DNA of 64,000 bases, from positions 931,715 through 995,714 of the forward strand of contig NZ_JALBFU010000001.1 of assembly GCF_022662575.1 (NCBI RefSeq). Direction: 5' to 3'. The position numbers were made by a program, and so were the translations under genes. This DNA comes from Luteimonas aquatica (lineage in GTDB: Bacteria; Pseudomonadota; Gammaproteobacteria; Xanthomonadales; Xanthomonadaceae). Below the pieces are notes generated by a model, which saw only the letters and a list, made by a program, of their open reading frames with translations, made no database searches and had not been told where the DNA came from. Positions 1 through 11,212 of this stretch are shown piece by piece (position 1 is the first letter of the stretch; every line of letters starts with the position of its first letter).

Positions 1-1
1 C

Positions 2-133
2 GACTACAAATCCCGCGAACGCGAGATCGTCGCCGAGGTGATGGCGATGCCGCACATCCCCGGCGGCCTCAGCCGCGATGCGTATCTGCGCCAGCGCCTG
101 CTGCAGGCGCGCGAACAGGCCTACAGGCAGTAG
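2..133 (+). CDS. C-terminal fragment of an unknown protein
   Basis: The frame is open from the window edge to a TAG at 131-133, leaving 43 residues that begin DYKSREREIVAEV and end REQAYRQ. The segment is charged and probably helical, with a short MPHIPGGLSRD stretch in the middle. I do not recognise the family; too little is left to assign a function. It converges on the PAP2 gene with only 19 bases between the two stop codons. Frame and strand are supported by high GC at third positions and the continuous open frame. Confidence 0.55.
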   Translation, partial: DYKSREREIVAEVMAMPHIPGGLSRDAYLRQRLLQAREQAYRQ

Positions 134-147
134 CGCCGGCCCGGCGC
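133..147 (+). terminator. Short GC palindrome between convergent genes
   Basis: A 7-bp arm (GCGCCGG) is followed after one base by its complement, directly after the first gene's stop codon. There is no T-run on either side, so terminator function is only a guess from position. Confidence 0.3.
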
Positions 148-152
148 GACGC

Positions 153-855
153 CTAGCCGGGCGCGGTGCCCGGGCGCTGCCGCCACGGCCGCAGCCCGCC
201 GCGGAACACCAGCGCATAGACGCCGACCGTCCACACCGCCGCCGCGGCCCAGCCGGCGAGGATGTCGGACGGGTAATGCACCCCGAGGTAGATCCGCGAC
301 AAGCCGACCATCGGCACGAACACCGCCATCCCCGCCACCGCCCAGCGGCGCCAGCGCGTCGGCCAGGCCAGCAGGATCAGCACCAGGGCCAGCGTCATCG
401 AGCCCATCGCGTGGCCGCTGGGGAAACTGAAATTGTGCTCGGGCGCGATCGATTCCCACAGGCTGGGCCGCTCGCGCGCGAAGAACTGCTTGGCCGCGAT
501 ATTCAGCAGCGCCGAGCCGCCCAGCGCCACCGCGGCGAAGATGCCCTCGGCCAGGCGCCGGCGCAGCGCCAGTCCCAGCACCAGCAGCAGGTCGACCGGG
601 ACCACGCCGTACTCGTAGCCGAGCGCGGAAAAGACCAGGAACACGCGGTCGAAACCCGAGCGCGCGACCTCGTGGGCGAACAGCAGCATGGGTTCGTCGA
701 AGGCGAAAGCCTCGGCTTCGTGCACCTCGTCGGCCAGTTCCACGAACAGCCACAGCGGCAGCAGCACGCCGGCGAACAGCAGCAGCAACCGCCAGCCGCG
801 GCGACGCAGGAAGCCGGCGCCGGCCCGCGCCTCCTCGCGCAGGGCCGAGGACGCC

Positions 856-875
<20 letters not shown>
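153..875 (-). CDS. PAP2-family membrane phosphatase
   Basis: A 240-residue integral membrane protein with several hydrophobic segments and all three signature blocks of the type 2 phosphatidic acid phosphatase family: KQFFARERP (129-137), PSGH (152-155) and [12 protein letters not shown] (193-204) with the nucleophilic His200. Family members remove phosphate from lipid phosphates such as phosphatidate or undecaprenyl diphosphate at the periplasmic face; which substrate applies cannot be read from sequence. The start codon lies 20 bases inside the end of ispG on the same strand, so the two are probably co-transcribed. An undecaprenyl pyrophosphatase role would fit an isoprenoid gene upstream, but that is inference. 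Confidence 0.9.
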
Positions 876-2133
<1,258 letters not shown>

Positions 2134-2311
2134 GGCGACATTCTAGCCTGGGACATGGACGCCGGAATCCGCGCGCGCGCCGCCGTTGCGCTCCGATGCG
2201 GGAAGCGGGGAGGCGTCTGCAACGCAGCTTCCCGCCCCGGTGCCGCGGCCGGCCTTGCAATCGCCGCCGCGCCCCAGATGTAGGGGAACGCCCCCCACGC
2301 AGGAACCGTTC

Positions 2312-2602
2312 ATGGCCACCACGTCCGCCTCCATCCCCACCGCCGACGGCGCCCGCCTCGTCAAGCGCCTGTGCGCCCACTGGGGCCACAAGTTTCAGGT
2401 CGAATCCGGCGAGGGTCATGGTCGCATCGCCTTCGACGCGCACACCCAGGTGCGGCTGGACGCCTCCGACGCCGCGCTGGAGGCGGTCATCGACGCCGCC
2501 GATCCGGCGCGCGCGGCGCAACTGCAGCCGGTGGTCGCCGAACACCTGAACCGCATGGCGCGCGGCGAGGTGCTGGCCGTCGCCTGGTCCGCCATCGCCT
2601 GA
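2312..2602 (+). CDS. DUF2218 domain protein
   Basis: A 96-residue cytoplasmic protein resembling the DUF2218 family, with the characteristic KRLCAHWGHKFQV opening and GRIAFD strand. ATG at 2312 has an AGGA Shine-Dalgarno 7 bases upstream and removes an unlikely Pro/Arg-rich extension that an upstream start would give. DUF2218 proteins are small and of unknown function, often found near metal/siderophore genes; no such neighbour is seen here. It lies divergently from ispG and 187 bases before xseA. Confidence 0.82.
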   Translation: MATTSASIPTADGARLVKRLCAHWGHKFQVESGEGHGRIAFDAHTQVRLDASDAALEAVIDAADPARAAQLQPVVAEHLNRMARGEVLAVAWSAIA

Positions 2603-2789
2603 GGCATGACGCCGGCGGCGTCCTGATCCGGCGGATTGCTCAAAGCGCACCCGCCGTGCGTTTTTCATGTCGCCGGCCCGGTCCATGCCCGGACTCGTTC
2701 GCGCCGAATCGAGCCCTTGCGCGCTTTGCCTGGTCGTCGCGGCCATCCCACCGGCGGCCTGTTTTCCAGCGGCCTGCTAGGCTGTCGCG

Positions 2790-4142
2790 ATGCAGCCTTC
2801 CTCCCGCGACGTCCTCACCCCCAGCCAACTCAATGCCCTGGCGCGCGGCCTGCTGGAGGACGCCTTTCCGGTGGTGCTGGTGGAAGGCGAACTCGGCAAC
2901 CTGTCGCGGCCGGCCTCGGGGCACCTGTATTTCACCCTCAAGGACGCGCGCGCCCAGGTGCGCTGCGCCCTGTTCAAGCCCAAGAGCCAGTGGCTGCCTT
3001 TCCAGCCGCGCGAGGGCCTGCGCGTGCTCGCGCGCGGCCGGCTCACGCTGTACGAGGCGCGCGGCGACTATCAGCTGATCCTCGATTCGCTGGAGGAGGC
3101 CGGCGAAGGCGCCCTGCGCCGCGCCTTCGAGCAGCTCAAGGCCAAGCTGCAGGCCGAGGGCCTGTTCGACGCCGAGCGCAAGCGCCCCCTGCCCGCCTAC
3201 GTGCGCCGCCTGGGCGTGCTCACCTCGCCGAGCGGCGCGGCGGTGCGCGACGTGCTGAGCGTGCTGGCGCGGCGCTTCCCGCTGCTCGAGGTGGACGTGC
3301 TGCCGGTGCCCGTGCAGGGCGAGACGGCGGCCGCTCAGATCGCAGCGATGCTGGCGCGCGCCAACGCCTCGGGCCGCTACGACGCGCTGCTGCTCGCGCG
3401 CGGCGGCGGCTCGCTGGAGGACCTGTGGGCCTTCAACGACGAGGCGCTGGCGCGCGCGATCGCGGCCTCGCCCACGCCCGTGGTGTCCGCGGTGGGCCAC
3501 GAGACCGATTTCACCCTCGCCGACTTCGCCGCCGACCTGCGCGCACCCACGCCCTCGGTCGCCGCGGAATTGCTGGCCCCCGACCGGCGCGACCTGCTGA
3601 CGCGGCTCGCCGGCCTGCAGCGGCGCCTGCAGACCCTGCACCTGCACCGGCTGCGCAACGCCATGCAGCGCGCCGACCGCGCCGCGCTGCGGCTGAACGC
3701 CCTGCGCCCGCAGGCGCGGCTGCGAGCGCTGCGCGAACGCCAGCGCGAGGCGCTGCGGCGCCTGTCGGCGGCCTGGCGCGCGCGCGCCGATCGCGACCTC
3801 GCCGCGCTGCGCCACGCCGACGCCGTGCTGCGCGCCACGCACCCGCGGCGGCGCCTGGCGCTGCTGCGCGAACGGCTGGCCGGGCTCGCGCCGCGCCCGC
3901 GCGCGGCGATCGTCCGGCAGTTGCAGCGCGAGGCGCTGCGCGCGCGCGGGCTGGCGCGCTCGCTGGAGGCGGTGAGTCCGCTGGCGACGGTGGCGCGCGG
4001 CTACGCGATCCTGCGGCACGAGGACGGCCGCGTGGTGCGCGCGGTCGCCGACGCGCGTCCCGGCGATCGCCTCGATGCGCGCCTGAGCGACGGGCATCTG
4101 CGCGTGCGCGTGGAATCCCCCGCGCGGGACGAGGACGGCTGA
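2790..4142 (+). CDS. xseA: Exodeoxyribonuclease VII large subunit
   Basis: The 450-residue catalytic subunit of ExoVII, which degrades single-stranded DNA from both ends together with XseB. An N-terminal OB-fold (about 10-105, with [10 protein letters not shown]) is followed by the catalytic region containing [44 protein letters not shown] and [12 protein letters not shown], then a long Arg/Leu-rich coiled coil, and finally VARGYAILR near the C-terminus. The small subunit gene xseB is not adjacent. Confidence 0.97.
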   Translation: MQPSSRDVLTPSQLNALARGLLEDAFPVVLVEGELGNLSRPASGHLYFTLKDARAQVRCALFKPKSQWLPFQPREGLRVLARGRLTLYEARGDYQLILDSLEEAGEGALRRAFEQLKAKLQAEGLFDAERKRPLPAYVRRLGVLTSPSGAAVRDVLSVLARRFPLLEVDVLPVPVQGETAAAQIAAMLARANASGRYDALLLARGGGSLEDLWAFNDEALARAIAASPTPVVSAVGHETDFTLADFAADLRAPTPSVAAELLAPDRRDLLTRLAGLQRRLQTLHLHRLRNAMQRADRAALRLNALRPQARLRALRERQREALRRLSAAWRARADRDLAALRHADAVLRATHPRRRLALLRERLAGLAPRPRAAIVRQLQREALRARGLARSLEAVSPLATVARGYAILRHEDGRVVRAVADARPGDRLDARLSDGHLRVRVESPARDEDG

Positions 4143-4260
4143 CAAGATCCGCCGAGGCTCGGCGATGCGAAGCGGCGCCGGATTTTCACACTGACTTTTT
4201 ACGCCGCATGCGCGATCCTGTCGGCCGGAACGCCCCCTCCGCGCATCGAACGGATCCCGC

Positions 4261-5688
4261 ATGCTGAAGAAACGCTATCCCTACTACCTCGCCGGCAAGC
4301 CGGTGGCCGCCAATGCCGACCTCGAGGTACTCGACAAGTACTCGGGCAAGCGCGCCACCCGCGTGGCCTTCGCCGACGCGGTCGCGGTGCGCAAGGCGAT
4401 CGTCGCCGCGCACAAGGCCGCCCCGGCGATGGCGGCGATGCCGCACGACGCGCGGCGCGACGTGCTCGAGCATTGCGTGCGCCGTTTCAGCGAGCGCCAG
4501 GAGGAACTCGCGCTGGCGCTGTGCATCGAGGCCGGCAAGCCGATCAGGGACGCGCGCGGCGAGGTCACCCGCCTGATCGACACCTTCCGCATCGCCGCCG
4601 GCGAGGCCACGCGCCTGGGCGGCGAGGTGATCGACCTGGAAATCTCCCCGCGCACGCGCGGCTACCGCGGCATGGTCAAGCGCGTGCCGATCGGGGCCTG
4701 CGCGTTCATCACGCCGTTCAACTTCCCCTTGAACCTGGTCGCGCACAAGGTGGCCCCGGCCATCGCCGCCGGCTGCCCGTTCGTGCTCAAGCCGGCGCCG
4801 AAGACGCCGATCGGCGCGCTGATCATCGGCGAGGTGCTGGCCGAGACCGACCTGCCCGCCGGCGCGTTCTCGGTACTGGCCTGCAGCAACGAGGACGCCG
4901 GCCTGCTGGTGGAGGACGAGCGCATCAGGCTGCTCAGCTTCACCGGCGGCCTGGTCGGCTGGGACCTGAAGGCGCGCGCCGGCCGCAAGAAGGTGACGCT
5001 GGAGCTGGGCGGCAACGCCGCGTGCATCGTCGATGACGACCCGGGCATCGCTCTCGACGCCGTGGTCGAGCGCCTGGTCTTCGGCGCCTACTACCAGTCG
5101 GGACAAAGCTGCATCAGCGTGCAGCGCATCCTCGTCCATGCCGACATCTACGAGAAGCTGCGGCGCAAGCTCAAGGCGGCGGTCGCCGGGCTCAGGACCG
5201 GCGATCCGCGCGAGGAAAAGACCTTCATCGGCCCGATGGTCGACGAAGCGGCCGCCAGGCGCGTCGAATCCTGGATCAAGGCCGCGAGGAAGAGCGGCGC
5301 CAAGGTGCTGGTCGGCGGCGAGCGCGTGGGCAACCTGCTGCCCGCCGCGCTGCTGGAGAACGTGCCGCGCGAGGCCGACCTGTACCGCAAGGAGGCCTTT
5401 GGTCCCGTCGCCTGCCTGGAGCCCTTCGACGATTTCGAGGACGCCATCGCGCGCGTCAACGACAGCGACTTCGGCCTGCAGGCCGGCGTCTTCAGCGGCC
5501 GCCTCGCGCACGCCATGCGCGCCTGGGACGCGCTGGAGGTGGGCGGCGTGATCGTCGGCGACGTGCCGAGCTTCCGCGTCGACAACATGCCCTACGGTGG
5601 CGTGAAGCATTCCGGCCTCGGCCGCGAGGGCGTGCGCTACGCGATGGAGGACATGTCCGAGCCGCGCCTGCTGGTGATCCGCGGCTGA
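4261..5688 (+). CDS. NAD(P)-dependent aldehyde dehydrogenase family protein
   Basis: A full-length 475-residue ALDH-superfamily enzyme. Visible motifs are TPFNFPLN, the cofactor loop KPAPKTP, SFTGG, the general-base Glu in LELGGNA, the catalytic Cys in QSGQSCIS, and KEAFGPV. The short length and the lactaldehyde/glyceraldehyde-3-phosphate-DH-like sequence suggest a small-aldehyde oxidase acting in the cytoplasm; the substrate cannot be fixed. It stands alone, 118 bases after xseA and followed by a strong stem-loop, so it is probably monocistronic. Confidence 0.9.
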   Translation: MLKKRYPYYLAGKPVAANADLEVLDKYSGKRATRVAFADAVAVRKAIVAAHKAAPAMAAMPHDARRDVLEHCVRRFSERQEELALALCIEAGKPIRDARGEVTRLIDTFRIAAGEATRLGGEVIDLEISPRTRGYRGMVKRVPIGACAFITPFNFPLNLVAHKVAPAIAAGCPFVLKPAPKTPIGALIIGEVLAETDLPAGAFSVLACSNEDAGLLVEDERIRLLSFTGGLVGWDLKARAGRKKVTLELGGNAACIVDDDPGIALDAVVERLVFGAYYQSGQSCISVQRILVHADIYEKLRRKLKAAVAGLRTGDPREEKTFIGPMVDEAAARRVESWIKAARKSGAKVLVGGERVGNLLPAALLENVPREADLYRKEAFGPVACLEPFDDFEDAIARVNDSDFGLQAGVFSGRLAHAMRAWDALEVGGVIVGDVPSFRVDNMPYGGVKHSGLGREGVRYAMEDMSEPRLLVIRG

Positions 5689-5695
5689 CGGGACG

Positions 5696-5721
5696 GTCAC
5701 GGCGCACCGTTGCGCCGTGAC
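5696..5721 (+). terminator. Stem-loop terminator after aldehyde dehydrogenase gene
   Basis: A perfect 11-bp stem (GTCACGGCGCA and its complement) closes a 4-base loop, starting 7 bases after the stop codon. No T-run follows, as is common in very GC-rich genomes, so termination strength is inferred from stem stability and position. Confidence 0.7.
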
Positions 5722-5915
5722 GGCCGACACGCAACATCCCGGCGATGCCTCGCGCGCGCGTGACGATCCGCGTCGCGCGCCTGCGCATCGCCGGACACGC
5801 GCCTTCACCTCGTCTACACATCGATCGTGATGATTCTGCGCATGTCGTTTCTGCGCGTGTAATGCCGGTTTCCGATGATTGCTGCGTCTGCACACGCATG
5901 GCGCGTCAACGCGGC

Positions 5916-5944
5916 TTCACAATCGCCGACGCGGATGCTATCTA
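5916..5944 (+). promoter_or_regulatory. Possible promoter of TonB receptor gene
   Basis: TTCACA at 5916-5921 and TATCTA at 5939-5944 are separated by 17 bases, an acceptable spacing for a housekeeping promoter. The -35 matches consensus at 5 of 6 positions but the -10 is weak. It would give a leader of about 90 bases before the ATG at 6042. Confidence 0.3.
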
Positions 5945-6041
5945 GCGCGCAGGGGGATCCATCACATCGCCGCGATCGCGGGGAGCGCGCCCATCCGGGC
6001 GCCGGCGTTCGCGCGCGCTGCCACCGGGAGTCCAATCCAAG

Positions 6042-8555
6042 ATGTCCAAACGCCACGCCACGTCCGCACGCGCGTTGATGCCGCTGAGCACGCTCGCCCT
6101 CGCACTGCTCGCCGCGCTGCCCGCCGCCGCCCAGGAGACGGCCACGGCCACGCAGGCCGAACCGCCCGCCGCCGCGCAACCCACCGAACTGGACACCATC
6201 GAGGTCATCGGTTCGCGCGCGCGCGGCCGCACCGCCGCCGAAGCCGCGGCGCCGGTGGACGTGATCAGCCGCGAACAGCTGCAAAGCGCCGGCGTGCAGG
6301 AAATCGGCCAGGCGCTGCAGATGCTGGAGCCGAGCTTCAACTTCTCGCGCACCTTCGTCAGCGACGGCACCGACATCATCCGCCCCGCCACGCTGCGTGC
6401 GCTCGGCCCCGACCAGGTGCTGGTGCTGGTCAACGGCAAGCGCCGCCACCAGCAGGCGCTGGTCAACGTGCAGCAGACCATCGGCCGCGGCTCGGCCGGC
6501 ACCGACATCAACGCGATCCCGATCTCGGCGATCGAACGCATCGAGGTGCTGCGCGACGGCGCGGCGGCGCAGTACGGCTCCGACGCCATCTCCGGCGTCA
6601 TCAACATCGTGCTCAAGCGCAGCACCGACACCTCGGGATCGCTGGAAGTCGGCCAGACCTATGCCGGCGACGGCGAGGTGCTGCATGGCGGCCTCAACAC
6701 CGGCTTCGGCCTGGCCGACGGCGGCTTCCTGAACTTCACCTTCGAATACCGCGACCGCGGCGAGACCAACCGCGCCGGCCCGAACCTCGACCTGAACCCG
6801 CCGCGCGTGGCGCTGCGCCTGGGCGACGCGGATTCCACCGACGCCTACCTGTGGACCAACGCGGCGGTGCCGATCGGCCCAGGCGAGCTGTACTGGTTCG
6901 GCGGCTACTCCAAGCGCAAGGGCGACTCCTCCGGCATCTTCCGCGCCGCCGGCGACGAGCGCGCGGTGCCCGAGGTCTACCCGGACGGCTTCCTGCCCAA
7001 CCTGCTGACCAGCGTCGAGGATGCGTCGCTGGCCTTCGGCTACCGCGCGCCGCTGGGCGAGAACTGGGACTGGGACGTGTCGGTCAACCGCGGCCGCAGC
7101 AAGTTCGACTTCGCCGAAGGCAACTCGATCAACGTGAGCTGGTGGTACGAGCCCAAGCCCGATGGCAGCGGCATCTATGCGCAGTCGCCCAACAGCGCCT
7201 ACACCGGCGGTCTGCAGTTCGACCAGACCACCTTCAACCTGGATTTCCGCGGCACCGTCAAGGGCTTCAACGACAATCCGCTGTCGCTGGCCGCCGGCTT
7301 CGAATGGCGCGAGGACAACTACAAGATCAAGGCCGGCGATCCGGTCTCCTACAGCTACGGCCGCACCAACAGCGGCGCGATCCCGATCCTTACCCCGAGC
7401 GGCGCCGTCGCGCCTCCCGGCATCCAGGGCTTCCCCGGCTTCACGCCCGGTACCGCGGTGGACGACGGCCGCCACAGCATGGCGGTGTACCTCGACGCCG
7501 AGGCCAAGCTGACCCAGCGCTTCCTGCTCGGCGCGGCGGTGCGCTTCGAGGACTATTCCGACTTCGGCAACACCACCACCGGCAAGCTGTCCGCGCGCTT
7601 CGACGCCACCGAGAAATTCGCCATCCGCGGCACGCTGTCCACCGGCTTCCGCGCGCCTGGCGTGCAGCAGCAGTTCTACAGCCAGGTGTCCACCAACTTC
7701 GACACCGCCGGCAACCTCACCGACACCCTGACCGCGCGCCAGGACAGCGCGGTGACGCGCGCGCTGGGCATCAAGCCGCTCAAGGAGGAGACCTCCACCA
7801 GCGGCACGCTGGGCCTGGTCTACAAGCCGAGCGAGAACACCACCTTCACCGTCGACGTGTTCCGCATCGACATCAAGGACCGCATCATCTTCTCCGGCAG
7901 CATCGGCCCCGAGCCGGTCGGCACCGACGACCTGCCCTGCCGGCCCGACAACGGCAACTGCCCGATCCGCGGCGTGCTCGAACCCTTCCGCGTCGGCCAG
8001 GCACAGTTCTTCACCAACGCCATCGACACCAAGACCCAGGGCATCGACATCGTCGCCGAGCACGGCATCGATTTCGACGGCGGCTCGCGCCTGGACCTGA
8101 CCGCGCTGGTGCACTGGAACAAGACCGAGGTCACCAAGCGCAAGTCGCAGTCGGACATCATCGGCGTCGACAAGCTGTTCGGCGACGAGCAGGTGCTGCT
8201 GGTCGAACGCGGCCAGCCGCGTGCGCACCACGTGCTGCAGGGCGTGTACACCACCGGCAACTGGAGTTTCCTGGCGCGAGCCAACTACTTCGGCAGCGTC
8301 GCCGGCAAGGGCTTCACCCTGGTCAAGCAGACCTGGGGCGGCGAGTGGCTGGGCGACGTCGCGGTCGGCTACCGCTTCAACAAGAACCTCAAGCTGACCG
8401 TCGGCGCCAACAACGTCTTCGACGCCTATCCCGACAAGTGGGATCCGGTCGGCGGCGCGCCGTTCCCGCAGATGGGCTTCAAGTACGGCTGGGAAACCCT
8501 GCCCTTCGGCACCAACGGCGGCTACTACTACGCCAAGGTCGATTTCAGGTTCTAG
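6042..8555 (+). CDS. TonB-dependent receptor (837 aa)
   Basis: An outer-membrane active-transport gate energised by TonB-ExbBD. Residues 1-31 form a signal peptide ([14 protein letters not shown]). After a Pro/Ala-rich linker comes [15 protein letters not shown] (48-62), the TonB-box-like element typical of xanthomonad receptors, then the plug domain ([13 protein letters not shown] ... [19 protein letters not shown] ... [29 protein letters not shown]) and the beta-barrel ending in VDFRF with a terminal Phe. The ligand is unknown. It precedes a VWA lipoprotein and an ECF sigma/membrane partner whose products share the same TonB-box-like motif, which suggests a functional unit. Confidence 0.93.
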   Translation: MSKRHATSARALMPLSTLALALLAALPAAAQETATATQAEPPAAAQPTELDTIEVIGSRARGRTAAEAAAPVDVISREQLQSAGVQEIGQALQMLEPSFNFSRTFVSDGTDIIRPATLRALGPDQVLVLVNGKRRHQQALVNVQQTIGRGSAGTDINAIPISAIERIEVLRDGAAAQYGSDAISGVINIVLKRSTDTSGSLEVGQTYAGDGEVLHGGLNTGFGLADGGFLNFTFEYRDRGETNRAGPNLDLNPPRVALRLGDADSTDAYLWTNAAVPIGPGELYWFGGYSKRKGDSSGIFRAAGDERAVPEVYPDGFLPNLLTSVEDASLAFGYRAPLGENWDWDVSVNRGRSKFDFAEGNSINVSWWYEPKPDGSGIYAQSPNSAYTGGLQFDQTTFNLDFRGTVKGFNDNPLSLAAGFEWREDNYKIKAGDPVSYSYGRTNSGAIPILTPSGAVAPPGIQGFPGFTPGTAVDDGRHSMAVYLDAEAKLTQRFLLGAAVRFEDYSDFGNTTTGKLSARFDATEKFAIRGTLSTGFRAPGVQQQFYSQVSTNFDTAGNLTDTLTARQDSAVTRALGIKPLKEETSTSGTLGLVYKPSENTTFTVDVFRIDIKDRIIFSGSIGPEPVGTDDLPCRPDNGNCPIRGVLEPFRVGQAQFFTNAIDTKTQGIDIVAEHGIDFDGGSRLDLTALVHWNKTEVTKRKSQSDIIGVDKLFGDEQVLLVERGQPRAHHVLQGVYTTGNWSFLARANYFGSVAGKGFTLVKQTWGGEWLGDVAVGYRFNKNLKLTVGANNVFDAYPDKWDPVGGAPFPQMGFKYGWETLPFGTNGGYYYAKVDFRF

Positions 8556-8568
8556 TCGCCGCTTGCGT

Positions 8569-8597
8569 CCGCGCCGTCCGCCACGGCGGAGGCGCGG
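8569..8597 (+). terminator. GC-rich hairpin after TonB receptor (first of two)
   Basis: CCGCGCC and TCCGCC pair with GGCGGA and GGCGCGG around a 2-base loop, with one bulged G. It begins 14 bases after the receptor's stop codon. No T-run. Confidence 0.4.
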
Positions 8598-8610
8598 AGC
8601 GCCCTGAACG

Positions 8611-8639
8611 GGCGATCGCGGCCGCGCGCCGCGATCGCC
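8611..8639 (+). terminator. 12-bp perfect hairpin between TonB receptor and VWA lipoprotein
   Basis: GGCGATCGCGGC (8611-8622) and its perfect complement (8628-8639) enclose a 5-base loop. This is the most stable hairpin in the gap and probably terminates or attenuates the receptor transcript, so the lipoprotein gene may have its own promoter or reduced read-through. Confidence 0.6.
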
Positions 8640-8694
8640 AACCCCGTTCGCGGCGGCCGCGCGTTAGCTCTCCCGTCCATTCCGGGAGACACCC

Positions 8695-10452
8695 ATGCAA
8701 CGCCGCACGCTCGCTTCCGCCCTGCTCTGCGCCCTGGCGCTCTCCGCCTGCACGACCGTCGGGCCGGCCCAGAAACAGCAACCGACCGCCCGGCAGCCCG
8801 CCGACGAAGCCGACCGGGATATCGCGGCCGTCGCCCCGACCGCTCCGCCCGCCCCGCCGGCGCCGCTGGCGGAACAGCGCTCGCTCGAGCGCATCGTGGT
8901 CACCGGCGCAAAGCGCAGCAAGCGCGCCGTCGCCGATGGCGGCGCCCCGGCCTACGCGCCGGCCGCCGCCCTCGCCATGCCGGCGCCGCCGCCGTACTGG
9001 CAGCCGAGCAATACCGAGAAGTACGCCGATCACGAGGACAACCCGGTGCACCGCGCCAGCGAGCAGCCGGTCTCCACCTTCTCCATCGACGTCGATACCG
9101 GCAGCTACAGCAACGTGCGCCGCATGCTGCGCCAGGGCGTGCGCCCGCCGGCCGATGCGGTGCGCGCGGAAGAGATGATCAACTACTTCAGCTACGGCCA
9201 TCCGGCGCCGGCGTCGCGGCAGACGCCCTTCCGCGTCACCACCGAACTCAGTCCGGCCCCCTGGAACGGCAAGCGCCAGCTGCTGATGGTCGGCATCAAG
9301 GGCTACGACGTGCCCAAGGCGACGCTGCCGCCGGCCAACCTGGTGTTCCTGATCGATACCTCGGGTTCGATGGAGTCGCCCGACAAGCTGCCGCTGCTCA
9401 AGCAGGCCTTCACCCAGCTGGCGCGCGAGCTGCGGGCGCAGGACAAGGTGTCGATCGTGGTCTATGCCGGTTCCGCCGGCCTGGTGCTGCCGCCCACCCC
9501 GGGCGACCGGCAGGGCGAGATCCTCGCCGCGCTCGACCGCCTGCAGGCCGGCGGCAGCACCAACGGCGGCGACGGCATCCGCCTGGCTTATGCGACGGCC
9601 AGGCAGGGCTTCGTCGCCGGCGGCGTCAACCGCGTGATCCTGGCCACCGACGGCGACTTCAACGTCGGCACCGTCGACCAGGGCGCGCTGGAGACGCTGG
9701 TCGCCGACCAGCGCAAGTCCGGCATCGCGCTGACCACGCTCGGCTTCGGCGAGGGCAACTACAACGACGCGATGGCCGAGAAGCTGGCCGACGTCGGCGA
9801 CGGCAACCATGCCTACATCGACACGCCGCGCGAAGCGCGCAAGGTGCTGGTCGAGCAGATGGGCGCCACCCTGCTCACCATCGCCAAGGACGTGAAGATC
9901 CAGATCGAATTCAATCCGGCGCAGGTCGCCGAGTACCGCCTGATCGGCTACGAGAACCGCGTGCTGCGCCGCGAGGACTTCGCCAACGACAAGGTCGACG
10001 CCGGCGACATCGGCGCCGGGCACGAGGTGACGGCCCTGTACGAGATCACGCCGGCGGGCTCGGGCGCCGAGCAGTTGCCGCCGCTGCGCTACGGTACCGA
10101 GGCCGGGCCGGCGACCGGCGCCAAGGCCGGCGAGCTGGCGGAACTGCGCCTGCGCTACAAGCGTCCCGGAGAGCAGACCAGCCAGCTGATCGCCACGCCG
10201 ATCCTGCGCAGCGCGCTGCGCGCGCAGCCGAGCCCGACGCTGCGCTTCGCCGCCGCCGTGGCCGCCTACGCCGACGCGTTGCGCGGCGGCACGCACCTGG
10301 CGAACTGGAACTGGGGCGACATCGCCCGCGAGGCGCGCGGCGCGCTGGGCGAGGACCGCACGCAGCAGCGCGCCGAATTCGTGCAGCTGGTCGAGCAGGC
10401 GCGCGCGCTGACCGACGGCGACGCGCCGAAGGTCGGCATGGTCGCCGAGTGA
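8695..10452 (+). CDS. VWA-domain lipoprotein (YfbK-like, DUF3520) with TonB-box-like motif
   Basis: A 585-residue lipoprotein: signal peptide with lipobox LSAC (Cys19), a disordered linker, then an N-terminal VWA-associated domain (PVSTFSIDVDTGSYSNVRR) and a von Willebrand A domain whose metal site is complete (DTSGS at 221-225). A C-terminal DUF3520-like region follows. The odd part is SLERIVVTGAKRSKRA at 63-78, which reads like the TonB box of the receptor upstream. YfbK-type proteins are envelope proteins of poorly known role; VWA domains usually mediate metal-dependent protein contacts. GGGAG lies just upstream of the chosen ATG. Followed by an ECF sigma factor. Confidence 0.88.
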   Translation: MQRRTLASALLCALALSACTTVGPAQKQQPTARQPADEADRDIAAVAPTAPPAPPAPLAEQRSLERIVVTGAKRSKRAVADGGAPAYAPAAALAMPAPPPYWQPSNTEKYADHEDNPVHRASEQPVSTFSIDVDTGSYSNVRRMLRQGVRPPADAVRAEEMINYFSYGHPAPASRQTPFRVTTELSPAPWNGKRQLLMVGIKGYDVPKATLPPANLVFLIDTSGSMESPDKLPLLKQAFTQLARELRAQDKVSIVVYAGSAGLVLPPTPGDRQGEILAALDRLQAGGSTNGGDGIRLAYATARQGFVAGGVNRVILATDGDFNVGTVDQGALETLVADQRKSGIALTTLGFGEGNYNDAMAEKLADVGDGNHAYIDTPREARKVLVEQMGATLLTIAKDVKIQIEFNPAQVAEYRLIGYENRVLRREDFANDKVDAGDIGAGHEVTALYEITPAGSGAEQLPPLRYGTEAGPATGAKAGELAELRLRYKRPGEQTSQLIATPILRSALRAQPSPTLRFAAAVAAYADALRGGTHLANWNWGDIAREARGALGEDRTQQRAEFVQLVEQARALTDGDAPKVGMVAE

Positions 10453-10530
10453 ATCCGGCCGGCCCGAACGAGCGATTCGCAAGCACATGCCGCTGCCAGC
10501 GCACTCCACGGCCCTCGCCGCCCCCGTCCC

Positions 10531-10557
10531 GGCCGCCGCCGGCGGGGGCCGGCGGCC
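10531..10557 (+). terminator. Possible hairpin between VWA gene and sigma factor gene
   Basis: GGCCGCCG (10531-10538) and CGGCGGCC (10550-10557) can pair around an 11-base loop. It lies about 80 bases after the VWA stop codon. Weak evidence in such GC-rich DNA. Confidence 0.3.
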
Positions 10558-10615
10558 CGTCGGCGCCCGTGCCCCGGGCTTCACCTGGGGCGCGGCAACG
10601 CTTACCCTGCCGCGG

Positions 10616-11212
10616 ATGGACGATGTCGCCGCCGCCAGCGCCGCAGTCAATGACGACACCAGCGACGAATCGCTGATGGCGGCCTACGCCGGCGGCGACG
10701 TGGCGGCGTTCGAGCAGCTCTATGCCCGCCACCGCCTGCGCCTGCACCGCTTCCTGCTGCGCCAGCTGCGCGATGCGGCGCTGGCCGACGAGTTCTTCCA
10801 GGACGTCTGGCAGCGCGTGATCGCCGCGCGCCTGGACTGGAAACCCGACGGATCCTTCTCCAGCTGGCTGTACCGCATCGCCCACAACCGCCTCGGCGAC
10901 CATTGGCGCGCGCTCAAGCACCGTCCGCCGGCGCCGGACAACGCCGACGAGCGCGCCGCGCGTATACCCGATCCCGACACGCCCGAGCGTAGCCTGTCGG
11001 AATTCGAGCAGCGGCGCCTGGTGCAGCTGGCGCTGGACGAGCTGCCCGAGGAACAGCGCGAAGTGATCCTGCTGCGCCTGGAGCAGGAACTGACCCTGGA
11101 GGAAATCGGCGCCGTCACCGGCGTCGGCCGCGAAACCGTCAAATCGCGATTGCGCTACGCGATGGACAAGCTCCGTACCCGACTGGGGCCCGCCGAGGCC
11201 TCGCACGCATGA
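10616..11212 (+). CDS. ECF-type RNA polymerase sigma factor
   Basis: A 198-residue extracytoplasmic-function sigma factor. Region 2 is visible as FEQLYARHRLRLHRFLLRQL...ADEFFQDVWQRV...FSSWLYRIAHNRLGDHWR, and region 4 as LPEEQREVILLRLEQELTLEEIGAVTGVGRETVKSRLRYAMDKLR. ATG 10616 was preferred over an in-frame ATG at 10487 because the 43 extra residues are low-complexity and outside the domain; neither start has a good ribosome-binding site. Its stop codon overlaps the ATG of the next gene by 4 bases (ATGA), the usual layout of a sigma factor with its membrane regulator. Confidence 0.92.
   Translation: MDDVAAASAAVNDDTSDESLMAAYAGGDVAAFEQLYARHRLRLHRFLLRQLRDAALADEFFQDVWQRVIAARLDWKPDGSFSSWLYRIAHNRLGDHWRALKHRPPAPDNADERAARIPDPDTPERSLSEFEQRRLVQLALDELPEEQREVILLRLEQELTLEEIGAVTGVGRETVKSRLRYAMDKLRTRLGPAEASHA

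Larger units (their letters stand above)
5689..6041. other. 353-base intergenic region upstream of TonB receptor
   Basis: The region begins with the stem-loop terminator of the aldehyde dehydrogenase gene. The rest is less GC-rich than its surroundings, especially 5815-5950, as expected for a regulatory leader. A possible sigma-70-type promoter sits at 5916-5944. I see no convincing open frame and no recognisable riboswitch; the 3' end before the ATG at 6042 carries GGGAG. Confidence 0.6.

Noticed and set aside
5814..8231. Minus-strand open frame of 805 codons opposite the first TonB receptor
   Set aside because: Low-complexity composition and no motif; it is the mirror of a well-supported plus-strand receptor.
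10487..10615. 43-residue N-terminal extension of the ECF sigma factor
   Set aside because: Pro/Ala/Gly-rich, outside the sigma domains, and not preceded by a ribosome-binding site.
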